DNA of 64,000 nt from Caballeronia pedi. GTDB lineage: Bacteria; Pseudomonadota; Gammaproteobacteria; Burkholderiales; Burkholderiaceae. Below, one piece after another: positions 9,608 to 18,003 of this stretch. Each line of letters opens with the position of its first letter. Positions within the stretch are counted from its first letter, which is position 1. The notes under the pieces were generated by a model. It worked only from the letters and a program-made list of their open reading frames with translations, made no database searches and had not been told where the DNA came from. Made by a program: the position numbers and the translations under genes. The DNA lies in assembly GCF_001544915.2 (NCBI RefSeq), contig NZ_FCOE02000017.1, forward strand, positions 1 through 64,000. Reading direction: 5' to 3'.

Positions 9608-9734
9608 GACGTACCCTCCTCGACGGAAACCTGCAAGCGATGACGCTGGAAGCAGATGCCTGGACCGATGAATTGAATACCACCACTAAAATATATTCGC
9701 AATGCGCGACAGGAAAGTGGCAAAAAATGGCGAC

Positions 9735-11429
9735 TTAACGACGCGCGGCATCATCGCCATTGCGCGAAACAATCTCCTGATACTTGATCACGACATGTTC
9801 GAGGTTATAGAACATGCGTGTCTGGCCGAGCCGCTCGCCGAGCGGCGAGCGCCGCACCGCCGCGAGCACGCCGGGATTCAGGCCCGCGAGCCACAGCGTG
9901 GTTCCGTTGGCGGCGAGGCGCGCGTCCGCTTCGATCATCATCTTGAGCGCAGTGTATTCGACATCGAAGACCCGGCTCAGATCCAGCACGACGATTTTCG
10001 CGCCTGACTCGCGCACGAGCGGCCGGATCTTTTCGGCGACACGTTCCGCATTGACGAAGAAAATCCGTCCCTCGGGACGCAACAGCAACAGTCCGGGAAA
10101 CGCTTCGTCGTCGGGATGTTTCGATGAATCGCGCCGGAACACGTTGGTGCCCGGTATCCGCCTGAGCGCGTACACGGGCGGGTCGGACACCTGATGCGCG
10201 AGCGCGAACAGCGACACGATGATCGCAACCACGATGCCTTCCAGCGTGCCCAACAACACGACGCCCGCGCATGCCGTCACTGCCCAGACGAATTCGGTGC
10301 GGCGAACCTTCAGGATTGCGTGGAATTCGGCGGGGCTGAAAAGCCCGATGGAATAGAACACGACGACGGCGGCGAGCGTCGCGTGCGGCATCGACGCCAT
10401 CAGCGGCGCGAACAGCAACATTACCGCGAGCGCGACGAGCGCCGTCACGAGGCCCGCGAGTTGCGAGCGCGCGCCCGCTTGCCGGTTCACGGCGGTCTGG
10501 CTCGTGCCGCCGCCCGCAACCATCGCGCCGAGCAACGCGCCGCCCGCATTCGCCAGGCCGGTCGCGAGCAGTTCGCGATTCGCATCGGGCGCGGGTTCGT
10601 CGTTGCGCGCGAACGCGCGGGCCGCCGCGATGCTTTCGGTAAAACTCATCAGCGCGATGCCGAGCGCGTCGGGCCATAGTTTGAGCGCCAGCGGCAAATC
10701 CGGCTGTGTCCACGACGGCAATCCGGCGGGCACGGCGCCGACCGTTTCGATACCGTGCGCGCGCAGGCCGAAAAGCGCGACCGCGATGATCGCCGCCGCA
10801 ACTACGATCAACGGCGCCGGGGCACGCGGCACGAAGCGTTCGAGCAGCACGAGCGCGGCGAGCGTGAGCAACGCGAGCGCGAGTGTAGTCGCCGACAGAT
10901 GCGGCAAATCCGCGACGAATGCACCGACATTGTGAAAAAACGATCCTTTTGGATAATGCATGCCGAACAGTTTCGGCAACTGATCCATGACGATGACGAT
11001 CGCCACGCCCGCCTTGAAGCCGACGAGCACCGGCTCCGAAATGAAGTTCGCGACGAAGCCGAGGCGCAAGACCGCGGCCGCGACGAGCATCAGGCCGACG
11101 AGCATCGTCAGCGTGGCGCTGGCGGCGGCGAGCGCGTTCGCATCATCGCCGCCGACGGTCGCGCTCAGCGCGTTCGCGGCAAGAATCGCGAGCGTGGTCG
11201 TCGTGCTGACGGAAAGCGCGCGCGATGATCCGGTGAACGCGTAGACGATCATCGGCACGCAGGCCGTGTAAAGGCCGGCCTGCACCGGGAGGCCGGCGAT
11301 CGTCGCGTAAGCCAGCGACTTCGGAATGACGACGGCCGCCGCCGTCAGTCCCGCAACGATATCGGCGCGCGCCCATTGTTTCTCGTAGTGAAACAGCCAC
11401 TCGGGCGCAATGGACGAGCGACGCGACAT
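9735..11429 (-). CDS. SulP family inorganic anion transporter with STAS domain
   Basis: A 564-residue protein with about 10-12 hydrophobic segments (residues 25-400) and a C-terminal cytoplasmic STAS domain (about 440-550, containing AKIVVLDLSRVFDVEYTALK). The N-terminal motif AAVVIPKSLAYATIAGLP is typical of SulP transporters. The substrate may be sulfate, bicarbonate or a dicarboxylate; the sequence does not decide. It is separated from the ppk2 stop by 13 bases, so the two are probably co-transcribed. Confidence 0.92.
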   Translation of the reverse strand: MSRRSSIAPEWLFHYEKQWARADIVAGLTAAAVVIPKSLAYATIAGLPVQAGLYTACVPMIVYAFTGSSRALSVSTTTTLAILAANALSATVGGDDANALAAASATLTMLVGLMLVAAAVLRLGFVANFISEPVLVGFKAGVAIVIVMDQLPKLFGMHYPKGSFFHNVGAFVADLPHLSATTLALALLTLAALVLLERFVPRAPAPLIVVAAAIIAVALFGLRAHGIETVGAVPAGLPSWTQPDLPLALKLWPDALGIALMSFTESIAAARAFARNDEPAPDANRELLATGLANAGGALLGAMVAGGGTSQTAVNRQAGARSQLAGLVTALVALAVMLLFAPLMASMPHATLAAVVVFYSIGLFSPAEFHAILKVRRTEFVWAVTACAGVVLLGTLEGIVVAIIVSLFALAHQVSDPPVYALRRIPGTNVFRRDSSKHPDDEAFPGLLLLRPEGRIFFVNAERVAEKIRPLVRESGAKIVVLDLSRVFDVEYTALKMMIEADARLAANGTTLWLAGLNPGVLAAVRRSPLGERLGQTRMFYNLEHVVIKYQEIVSRNGDDAARR

Positions 11430-11442
11430 GACGACGCCGCGC

Positions 11443-12252
11443 TCAGAAGCGTTCGGGCACGTAGCGCAGCGGCCGGTCGCTCTCGCGATACCCCTCCGCT
11501 TTCTGGCGTTTGGGCAGCTTCACCTTTTCGCGCGGCACGGCCTTGTACGGGATGTTCGCCAGCAAATGGCTGATCAGGTTCAGGCGCGCGCAGCGCTTGT
11601 CGTCGGAACGCACGACATACCAGGGCGCGAGATCGGTGTCGGTCGCTTCGAACATGTCGTCGCGGGCGCGCGAATAGTCGTACCAGCGGCTGTACGAGCG
11701 CAGGTCCATCGGCGAGAGCTTCCAGATTTTGCGTTCGTCGTGAATGCGCTCTTCGAGACGCCGCGTCTGCTCTTCCTGCCCGACTTCGAGCCAGTACTTG
11801 AACAGAAGGATGCCCGAATCGATGATCGCGCGCTCCACGAGCGGCACGCCCTTCAGGAAGGTGGTCGCCTGTTCGTCGGTGCAGAAGCCCATCACGCGCT
11901 CGACGCCCGCGCGGTTGTACCAGCTCCGGTCGAAGAGCGTGATCTCGCCCGCCGCGGGCAGATGCGGCAAATAGCGCTGCACGTACATCTGGGTTTTCTC
12001 ACGCTCGGTGGGCGCGGGCAGCGCCACCACGCGGAAAACCCGCGGGCTGACGCGCTCGGTGAGCGCCTTGATCGTGCCGCCCTTGCCCGCGCCGTCGCGC
12101 CCTTCGAACACGATGCAGATCTTCGCGCCCGTATGGACGGCCCATTCCTGCAGCTTCACGAGTTCGACATGCAAGCGCGCAAGCTCCTTGTCGTACTGCT
12201 TGCGGCTCAGGCGCTCGCCTTTCGACGCTTTGTCGGCCTTGTCCTCGTTCAT
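11443..12252 (-). CDS. ppk2: polyphosphate kinase 2
   Basis: A 269-residue PPK2-family kinase. Walker A is GRDGAGKGG (residues 51-59) and the Walker B/lid region contains DRSWYNRAGVE (from residue 108). The enzyme transfers phosphate between polyphosphate and nucleoside diphosphates (class I by length) and so links polyP stores to NTP supply. It lies directly upstream of the SulP gene and downstream of two small genes on the same strand; this setting beside acetate kinase and phosphotransacetylase supports an energy-stress role. Confidence 0.93.
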   Translation of the reverse strand: MNEDKADKASKGERLSRKQYDKELARLHVELVKLQEWAVHTGAKICIVFEGRDGAGKGGTIKALTERVSPRVFRVVALPAPTEREKTQMYVQRYLPHLPAAGEITLFDRSWYNRAGVERVMGFCTDEQATTFLKGVPLVERAIIDSGILLFKYWLEVGQEEQTRRLEERIHDERKIWKLSPMDLRSYSRWYDYSRARDDMFEATDTDLAPWYVVRSDDKRCARLNLISHLLANIPYKAVPREKVKLPKRQKAEGYRESDRPLRYVPERF

Positions 12253-12351
12253 CGTCGTCTCCTCTTGTCGTCCGATGCGACCCGCGCGGCCACGCCAAGG
12301 CCGCCGTCGTGAGCTGCGCGCGGCACGCGATTGTGATCTGCGGCGATGCCG

Positions 12352-12609
12352 TCAGGTTTCGTTGCGCTCGGGCATGACCTGCACCACGAGCGTGCGATTT
12401 TTCCAGAACATATTGTGGATGCGCGGCTGAAAGGTGCGCAGCACGTGCGGCTCGACTTTATCGAAACTCACGACCGCGGCCGGATGCTCTCCGGTGCCGG
12501 GCACACGCTGAATCGAATCGTACGGAGGAAAGCCGTAATTGCAGAGAAAATCTCTTATCTCGTCGTCGGTCGTCGACTCGTCGACATTGCCTAGCCAAAG
12601 ATCACCCAT
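12352..12609 (-). CDS. small RRM-like RNA-binding protein
   Basis: An 85-residue protein that is essentially one RRM-like domain: an RNP2-like strand (DLWLGNV, residues 3-9), helix (STTDDEIRDFLCNYG), an RNP1-like strand (HPAAVVSFD), then a last strand (RTLVVQVMP). The ATG at 12609 is preceded by GGAGA at good spacing; a GTG at 12651 would add 14 residues but has a weak ribosome site. RRM proteins in proteobacteria are small and usually RNA chaperone-like; the target is unknown. It lies in the ppk2 directon, 99 bases upstream of ppk2. Confidence 0.72.
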   Translation of the reverse strand: MGDLWLGNVDESTTDDEIRDFLCNYGFPPYDSIQRVPGTGEHPAAVVSFDKVEPHVLRTFQPRIHNMFWKNRTLVVQVMPERNET

Positions 12610-12647
12610 TGCGAAGTTCTCCGTTGAGTCCTGCGGTAACTGCAAAT

Positions 12648-12860
12648 TCACGCTGATCCATCACGCTTTCCCGACCGGCGCTGCGCAAGCGGATTCAATG
12701 CGACGACGAAAATCACGATGCCGATGCCGAGCGCCCACATGCCGTAGCGAAACTCGCGCGCCATGTCGTACAGGAGACCGTGAATCGTGAAGTAGAGGCC
12801 CGCGAGCCAGATGAACACGCCCGTCGAGGCAACCACCATGCGCGGCTCGTTCAGTCTCAT
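12648..12860 (-). CDS. small two-helix membrane protein
   Basis: A 70-residue protein with two predicted transmembrane helices (about residues 10-30 and 40-58) and a basic C-terminus (RRSGKRDG). The ATG at 12860 is preceded by GGGAGA, a good ribosome site. It is the first gene of the minus-strand directon that continues with the RRM protein and PPK2. No family assigned; function unknown. Confidence 0.7.
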   Translation of the reverse strand: MRLNEPRMVVASTGVFIWLAGLYFTIHGLLYDMAREFRYGMWALGIGIVIFVVALNPLAQRRSGKRDGSA

Positions 12861-13043
12861 CGATGTCTCCCGGAAATATTGCGCGAGATAGCTTCAGTTT
12901 AGGCAAATCCGGGGCGCCGTGTGAACGTACGTGCAACTCGCGCACTTGGCGTACGGCGACCGGTAGACTACATTCTCTGCGTGTGACCGTGGATCGGGCA
13001 ATGTACGACCAATCGCCGTTCAACGTTCGGGTGCGCTCCGCTC

Positions 13044-14015
13044 ATGCGAAAGCCGATCCTCTCTTCGAGCCGGCCGTTCATCGTTTCGATGCTCATCCTG
13101 CTCGCCTTCGCGCCAGTGGCCGCGCACGCGCAAGCCGCGCCGGATCGCGCCGTGGTCGGGACCAACGTCAAGAACTACGCGAACGCCGTGCTGGCGATCA
13201 TGTCGTACACGGCGGTGCCGGACGTCACGACGAGTTCGCTCTCCATCAACAGCGGCGCGACCGGCAATCCGGGCTTCGGCCAGACGCAGCTCGGCGGCGG
13301 CTTCACCCTCAGCAGGTCGTTTCCGCTCTATCTCGAAGGCACCGTCGCGTACAGCCGCTACGATCCGACCTTCATCGCGACCGACGGCACTCAGCAACGC
13401 CCTGTGCCGGCGAAATGGAACACCGCGAGCACGACGATCGGTATCGGCTGGGATATTCCGATCACCAACGAGCTGCGTCTGCGGCCGATCCTCAACGGCA
13501 TGATCGGCCGTGTCGCGAGCGATCTGCGCGTCGCGCAGACCGTGTTCAACCATGTCGCCAGCACCAATCTCCAGTTCCTCGAGGACGGCGCGCTCAACGC
13601 CTACGGCCTCGGCGGCTCGCTGATGCTCGATCTGGAGCACTATCGCGAACACTATGAGATCGATGTCGAACTGCGCGCAACCGATATCTATTTGCGCAGC
13701 TTCGGCAGTTCGTCGGAGGCCGTGCAGGGATCGGCGACGGCGCAGCAGTTCAGCCTGTGGGCGCGCTGGCGTGCGCCGACGGGCTTTGCCGCGCTCGACC
13801 GGCCGGTGCGCTACGTGCTCGAAACCGCGTATTCGCATTACTTCGGCGACAGCGCCGGCGTGCTCGGCTTCAACGATCTGACCTCGCTCGGCGTGGGCCT
13901 CGAACTCGATAGCAGCAAGTATCCCGTCGTCATCACGCGCACGCGGGCGATGGTGCGTTACGTGTTCGGCCACAATGTGCACGGGGTGTCGTTCGGCCTC
14001 GCGGTCAGCTTCTAG
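13044..14015 (+). CDS. putative outer-membrane beta-barrel protein
   Basis: A 323-residue protein with a clear signal peptide (hydrophobic residues 11-26, cleavage after AHAQA). The mature part is rich in alternating amphipathic strands and Gly, Tyr and Thr (LEGTVAYSRYDPTF, TIGIGWDIPI) and ends in aromatic Phe (LAVSF), the usual signature for BAM-dependent insertion. No cargo or passenger domain is visible. It is transcribed divergently from the ppk2 directon and converges on the next gene with 8 bases between them. Function unknown. Confidence 0.7.
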   Translation: MRKPILSSSRPFIVSMLILLAFAPVAAHAQAAPDRAVVGTNVKNYANAVLAIMSYTAVPDVTTSSLSINSGATGNPGFGQTQLGGGFTLSRSFPLYLEGTVAYSRYDPTFIATDGTQQRPVPAKWNTASTTIGIGWDIPITNELRLRPILNGMIGRVASDLRVAQTVFNHVASTNLQFLEDGALNAYGLGGSLMLDLEHYREHYEIDVELRATDIYLRSFGSSSEAVQGSATAQQFSLWARWRAPTGFAALDRPVRYVLETAYSHYFGDSAGVLGFNDLTSLGVGLELDSSKYPVVITRTRAMVRYVFGHNVHGVSFGLAVSF

Positions 14016-14023
14016 CGAAGCAC

Positions 14024-14521
14024 TCAGAACCTGTTGCGCTGGCTCGGATCGAATTTCGGGTCCGGCTGCTTTTGCGTCTGTGTGAGCACGCCTTGCGGAT
14101 CGAAATAGAAATTGAAGATCATGTGGTCGATGTTGTTCTCCATATACCGGTACGACCACACCTCACGATCCATTCGCTTGAAATACGCCGTTTCGAAGGG
14201 TCTGCCGAACGCGACCATCACGTCGTTGCGCGTCCACTTATTGACCTCGGCGCGATAGAACTCCTTTTCCTGAAGCACTTGCCGCACACTGACGGTATTG
14301 CCCGACGCATCGAGATCGACGGCGGTGGTCGTCGATCCCATCGGCTGCGTGGGCCACATGAGACGCTTGCCGCCGTTGGGTAGATCGTAGGTTTCCTTCG
14401 GCGGACCGAGCTTCGCGATGATCGCCTGCTGGTCCATGCCAGGCTGCACGCGCTGCTCGGGTTGCGCGCAGCCTGCGATCGTGAGCACCACGACGCACGC
14501 ACATGCAAGTTGCTTTTTCAT
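14024..14521 (-). CDS. BamE/SmpA-like lipoprotein
   Basis: A 165-residue lipoprotein: signal peptide with lipobox IAGC (Cys18), then two repeats of a BamE-like fold each starting with a Gly-x-Pro turn (VQPGMDQQAIIAKLGPPKETY and WTRNDVMVAFGRPFETAYF). It is probably anchored in the outer membrane. It resembles BamE/OmlA but with duplicated elements, so it is more likely a paralog than the housekeeping BamE. It is the last gene of a minus-strand series of envelope genes. Confidence 0.65.
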   Translation of the reverse strand: MKKQLACACVVVLTIAGCAQPEQRVQPGMDQQAIIAKLGPPKETYDLPNGGKRLMWPTQPMGSTTTAVDLDASGNTVSVRQVLQEKEFYRAEVNKWTRNDVMVAFGRPFETAYFKRMDREVWSYRYMENNIDHMIFNFYFDPQGVLTQTQKQPDPKFDPSQRNRF

Positions 14522-14557
14522 TGGCCTCTCCCGCGTCGGCGCGACCGGCGCTCTCGC

Positions 14558-15145
14558 TTATTTCGTCGTGGCGGGTTCCACGGCGATCGCGAGCGCTTCC
14601 GTGTACACCGCTTTCACCTGATCGCCCTTTTTCATGTGCTTGAGGCGCTCGGGGTCCTCCACGAGCAGATCCACCGTCTGGCCATGCGGGCCGCGCAACG
14701 TGACGGTCTTCGCATGACGGTCGATGCCGACGACATCAGCGATGATCGTCACTTCGCGGCCCAGCTCTCCGCCCGGTTTCGCGCCGCGCGGTGCGCGCTC
14801 GGACGTGTCCTTCTCCGAGCGCGACGCCTCCGTCTTCTTGCCGACCAGACTCAGCGTCAGCGATTGGCGATACTGCGCGGTCACGACATCGCCGAGCGCA
14901 AGCTGGTCGAAGTTGCGCGCCTCGTTCGTGACTTCGAGTTCGATCACCTTGCCCGCGGCCGTTTTCAGCGTGACGGTGCGCGTCGCCGGATCGATGCCGA
15001 CGATCGTCGCCGTGACTTTGGCGACGCCCTGTACCGTGGCGCCGTTCGCATCGCGCACGACGCTTACGTCGGTTTCGGGCCCGGCGGACCATGCACTCGC
15101 GGATATCGCAAGGCACGACAGGACAACGAGGCTCATGCGTTTCAT
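14558..15145 (-). CDS. exported protein with two OB-like repeats (DUF5666-like)
   Basis: A 195-residue protein with a signal peptide (cleavage near residue 20, ASAWSA). The mature chain holds two copies of a short beta-rich unit, each with the pattern T-x-x-G-I-D...VTL...G..I/V-x-L-x-V (TIVGIDPATRTVTLKTAAG and ADVVGIDRHAKTVTLRGPHG), separated by a charged linker. This repeat pattern is seen in DUF5666-type periplasmic proteins. No catalytic motif is visible. Confidence 0.6.
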   Translation of the reverse strand: MKRMSLVVLSCLAISASAWSAGPETDVSVVRDANGATVQGVAKVTATIVGIDPATRTVTLKTAAGKVIELEVTNEARNFDQLALGDVVTAQYRQSLTLSLVGKKTEASRSEKDTSERAPRGAKPGGELGREVTIIADVVGIDRHAKTVTLRGPHGQTVDLLVEDPERLKHMKKGDQVKAVYTEALAIAVEPATTK

Positions 15146-15181
15146 GATCGCGCTCCTGGTTTCAGCGACACCGCAATGAAG

Positions 15182-15655
15182 TTACTGAATCGAGTAACCG
15201 CGTCCCTGCATGCACGCCGCCCACGCGCGGTAGTACGTGGTCATCGCGCCCTGGCTCTGGGCTTGCGCATTCGATTGCTGCGCGCGCTTTTCCTGCCGCG
15301 CGCGCGCGCCGCCCGCCATCGTGCCCGCTACCGCGCCGACGGCCGCGCCCTTGCCGGCATCGCCCGCGATCGCGCCGATCGCAGCACCGCCCGCCGCGCC
15401 GCGCGCCGCGCCGCCCACGCGCTGGCCGCCGCCCGCCGCCGCGCCGCCTTGTGGCGGCGGCGCCGCCGATGCCGTGGCAGGATCGATGCCGGTGTTGCTC
15501 TTGGCCCAGCTATAGCACGCGCCATCGTCGTTCTGCTGCTGCTGGGCGCTTTGACCTTTGGATGGGTAAGCGATCGGCTTGCTCTGCGCGATGGCATCGA
15601 GCGCCATCACGGCGATCACGAGGGCGCAGCCCGCGCGCAATGTATATGCATTCAT
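15182..15655 (-). CDS. exported glycine-zipper protein
   Basis: A 157-residue protein with a signal peptide (cleavage after IAQS, near residue 25), a low-complexity Ala/Pro/Gln segment, a glycine-zipper stretch (AARGAAGGAAIGAIAGDAG, then a second GxxxG series) and a conserved C-terminal Cys-containing tail (WAACMQGRGYSIQ). Gly-zipper segments usually pack helices in membranes. It belongs to the envelope-stress-like gene group on this strand; role unknown. Confidence 0.68.
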   Translation of the reverse strand: MNAYTLRAGCALVIAVMALDAIAQSKPIAYPSKGQSAQQQQNDDGACYSWAKSNTGIDPATASAAPPPQGGAAAGGGQRVGGAARGAAGGAAIGAIAGDAGKGAAVGAVAGTMAGGARARQEKRAQQSNAQAQSQGAMTTYYRAWAACMQGRGYSIQ

Positions 15656-15725
15656 GGCGACTCCTTGGCTGAGTTCTAAAATTCGAGCGATTCAATGATT
15701 CGGCGAACCCGCGCATGCGTTTTGG

Positions 15726-16640
15726 TTAGCGCTCCTGCACGCGAGTCCAGGATGCGTCGGGATCGAATTCCGTCAGCGGCGCGGCCGATGCGCCCCGATT
15801 CTTCTGATACACGACGCCGTTGTTGTTGACAATGAAAGTCATCACGCCGCTCGCGCCGTACTGTGCGGGATAAGCGGCCATCGCGAAGCCCGCGAGCATG
15901 CGCCCGTTGATGATATAGCTGAATGCGCCGCCTGGCGCGTGATTTCCCTGCTTCATTAGGATACGAAAATAATATCCGTGATAGGCGTCACCCGGGTTTC
16001 GATTCTTGAAATAATTTGTGCTCGCGGCGATCAACGGACCGAAGGGACTCGGTTCTTCGCCCTTCGATTCATCGGCGGGCCAATAGAGGCCGTCGCGCGT
16101 GCCCTGCGAACTGCCTAGCTTGCGTGCATATTGCAGCACGCCGTCTCCCATGCGATCTTTCGTCGCGTACTCGCGTTGCGCGTCGAGATACGCGCGCAGC
16201 ACCTTGATCGCCTCGCGCTCGTTCGCTCCGATGCGCCGGTCCAGCACTTCCTGCTCCCCCTCTTCGGTCGCGAAGCGCCACGCGCCATGTTCGCGCACGA
16301 GCGGAATCGGCATCGGCCATGCTTCGTCGCCGATGCGCAGAATGCGGCGATCGGGCGACGTTGGTTCCAGCGCGTGATACGCATTGAATTCGGCGAGCGC
16401 GTTCGCGCGCAGCTCGCGATTCTCGGCTTCATCGGGCGTCACGACGAGACGCTTGTGCGCGTTGCCGAAGATCGCAATGAGCGCGGTATCATCGTTCGAC
16501 TTCAGCGCCTGTTCCAGCGCACTCACTGCTTCGTCGGGCGTCGCGAACGTCTGCTGCTGGTCGGCGGCGAGAATGCGTAGCGGCGCAAGCAGCATCGCGC
16601 AGGTTGCAAACGCAATCAACAGGCGCGTCGATATGTTCAT
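15726..16640 (-). CDS. DUF2950 family exported protein
   Basis: A 304-residue protein with a signal peptide (cleavage after ILAA, about residue 25). It carries DUF2950 features: the FATPDEAVSALEQALKSND start, the NPGDAYHGYYFRIL block and the C-terminal VMTFIVNNNGVVYQKN strand pair. The ATG at 16640 has AGGAG upstream; the longer open frame is a shadow of the neighbour. It lies 10 bases after the DUF3300 gene, the usual partner of DUF2950, so the two probably act together in the envelope, function unknown. Confidence 0.82.
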   Translation of the reverse strand: MNISTRLLIAFATCAMLLAPLRILAADQQQTFATPDEAVSALEQALKSNDDTALIAIFGNAHKRLVVTPDEAENRELRANALAEFNAYHALEPTSPDRRILRIGDEAWPMPIPLVREHGAWRFATEEGEQEVLDRRIGANEREAIKVLRAYLDAQREYATKDRMGDGVLQYARKLGSSQGTRDGLYWPADESKGEEPSPFGPLIAASTNYFKNRNPGDAYHGYYFRILMKQGNHAPGGAFSYIINGRMLAGFAMAAYPAQYGASGVMTFIVNNNGVVYQKNRGASAAPLTEFDPDASWTRVQER

Positions 16641-16650
16641 GATCTGGCTC

Positions 16651-17799
16651 CTATCGACGTCCGCTGCGACCGCCGCCGAATCCGCCGCGGCCGCCGCCGC
16701 CCTGAAAGCTGCGGCCGCCTTGCGCGCCCGACATCGACTGCCGGCTCGCCGCGCCGCGCGCACCGTCCGCCCGTGCGTTCTGCGCGGAGCCATAGCCGCT
16801 GAATGCATCGCCGCCGCGTCCCTGAAAGTTGCCGGCGTTCTGCGCGGCCATCGGCGCGCCTGCCGCTGCGCGCTGTGCGCCGCCGCCTGCGCGCGATGGC
16901 GCATCGCCGACGCGTTGTCCGGATGCACGGGCCGTCGTGCCCGATACCTGTCCGGGCTTCTTCTCCGAGCGCCAGGTGCTCGACTGTTGCGATCCCGTTG
17001 CGCCGCGGTTCGCCGCGCGATTGCTCAACTCGTTCTTCACCTCGGTGCGATTGACGTTGCCCTCGCGATTGATGTTGATCGTGTTGTTGCCGCCGTTGTA
17101 GTTGGTTTCGTAGTGCCCGCCGTGCCACACGGCGGTGATCGCCGCGCCCCATATCAGACCCGTCGCGAACGCCGCGCCGGGCGCGTACGGATAGTAGTAG
17201 ACGGGATAAGGCGCGGGCGCATACGCATAGACCGGCGTCGGACTGCTCACGATGACCGTCGCCGGGTTGTACTGCGGCACATAGATGACTTCGGGATTCG
17301 ACGGCACGATCCTGATCACTTCCTTCTCGACGACGATCGTCTGCTTGTCGTCGGTGTTCAGATTGCCGACGGACTGAGTCTGCCGTCGAAAGCGCTGCAC
17401 GGCCTGCAAAACGGCGCTTTGGTCCGCGACCACCGCTTCGCCGAGCGCAACGGTCCAGTCGAGATCGTTGCTCATCTTCTTCACGACTTCCGGGTAATTG
17501 AGAAGCGCCTTCACCGGGTCCTGCCATGCTTCGTTCACAGGCAGATCCTTGTCGATCTTTCTGCGTTCGAGAAAGCGGTCGGCCTGCACGACCTCGATCG
17601 GATAGGTCGAAGCGGGCAGCATGATCGCGATGAGATCGTCGGGATACAGCGCGATAGGCCCGACGAGCCTGTCCAGGTCAGCCGGATTCATCGCGACGGG
17701 CGCGGGCACATCCGTGCTCGCCACCGGCGCTTGCGCGCACGCACTCGCACCGCACGCGAGCGCGGACGCGACGAGAAGCACGCTCATGAGTTTGCGCAT
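16651..17799 (-). CDS. DUF3300 family exported protein
   Basis: A 382-residue protein. The chosen ATG (17799) starts a signal peptide (MRKLMSVLLVASALACG); a TTG 17 codons upstream is less likely. The N-terminal half carries DUF3300 blocks (LVGPIALYPDDLIAIMLPAS, PEVVKKMSNDLDWTVALGEA, VIYVPQYNP), followed by a hydrophobic/Tyr-rich segment and a long low-complexity Gly/Arg/Asn tail (GGGGRGGFGGGRSGRR at the end). It is first of a pair with DUF2950. The tail may bind polymer or nucleic acid; this is speculation. Confidence 0.82.
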   Translation of the reverse strand: MRKLMSVLLVASALACGASACAQAPVASTDVPAPVAMNPADLDRLVGPIALYPDDLIAIMLPASTYPIEVVQADRFLERRKIDKDLPVNEAWQDPVKALLNYPEVVKKMSNDLDWTVALGEAVVADQSAVLQAVQRFRRQTQSVGNLNTDDKQTIVVEKEVIRIVPSNPEVIYVPQYNPATVIVSSPTPVYAYAPAPYPVYYYPYAPGAAFATGLIWGAAITAVWHGGHYETNYNGGNNTININREGNVNRTEVKNELSNRAANRGATGSQQSSTWRSEKKPGQVSGTTARASGQRVGDAPSRAGGGAQRAAAGAPMAAQNAGNFQGRGGDAFSGYGSAQNARADGARGAASRQSMSGAQGGRSFQGGGGRGGFGGGRSGRR

Positions 17800-18003
17800 C
17801 GTCTTGTACCCGCACCGAGCCGAGAGGCGTCGAATGCGTGGAGAAGCCAAAGATCGGAGCAGCGTTTATCTATTCTCGTAGTGCCGTTTGCAGCTTGATG
17901 CGCGGTGAAGTTGCCATTGCAAGATATGCGAACACTTTCGCGATTACAAGACCGACGGCATAGGTATTTGTTCGCTCATCCGCGCCGTGATTTCAGCTTT
18001 TAA
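17800..18003. other. intergenic region upstream of the DUF3300 gene
   Basis: About 200 bases without a credible gene. It must hold the promoter of the DUF3300-DUF2950 unit and the 3' end of the upstream VIT-like transcript. I could not assign a convincing -35/-10 pair, terminator hairpin or operator. Confidence 0.4.

Noticed and set aside
9608..9734. Possible FNR/Anr box or strong promoter upstream of the DUF3141 gene
   Set aside because: An AT-rich patch (ATATATTT) is present, but no TTGAT-N4-ATCAA and no -35/-10 pair at 16-18 base spacing could be matched.
12861..13043. A plus-strand open frame running from 12863 into the outer-membrane protein gene
   Set aside because: Arg-rich in the wrong frame relative to the signal-peptide-bearing gene; the spacer is better read as a divergent promoter region.
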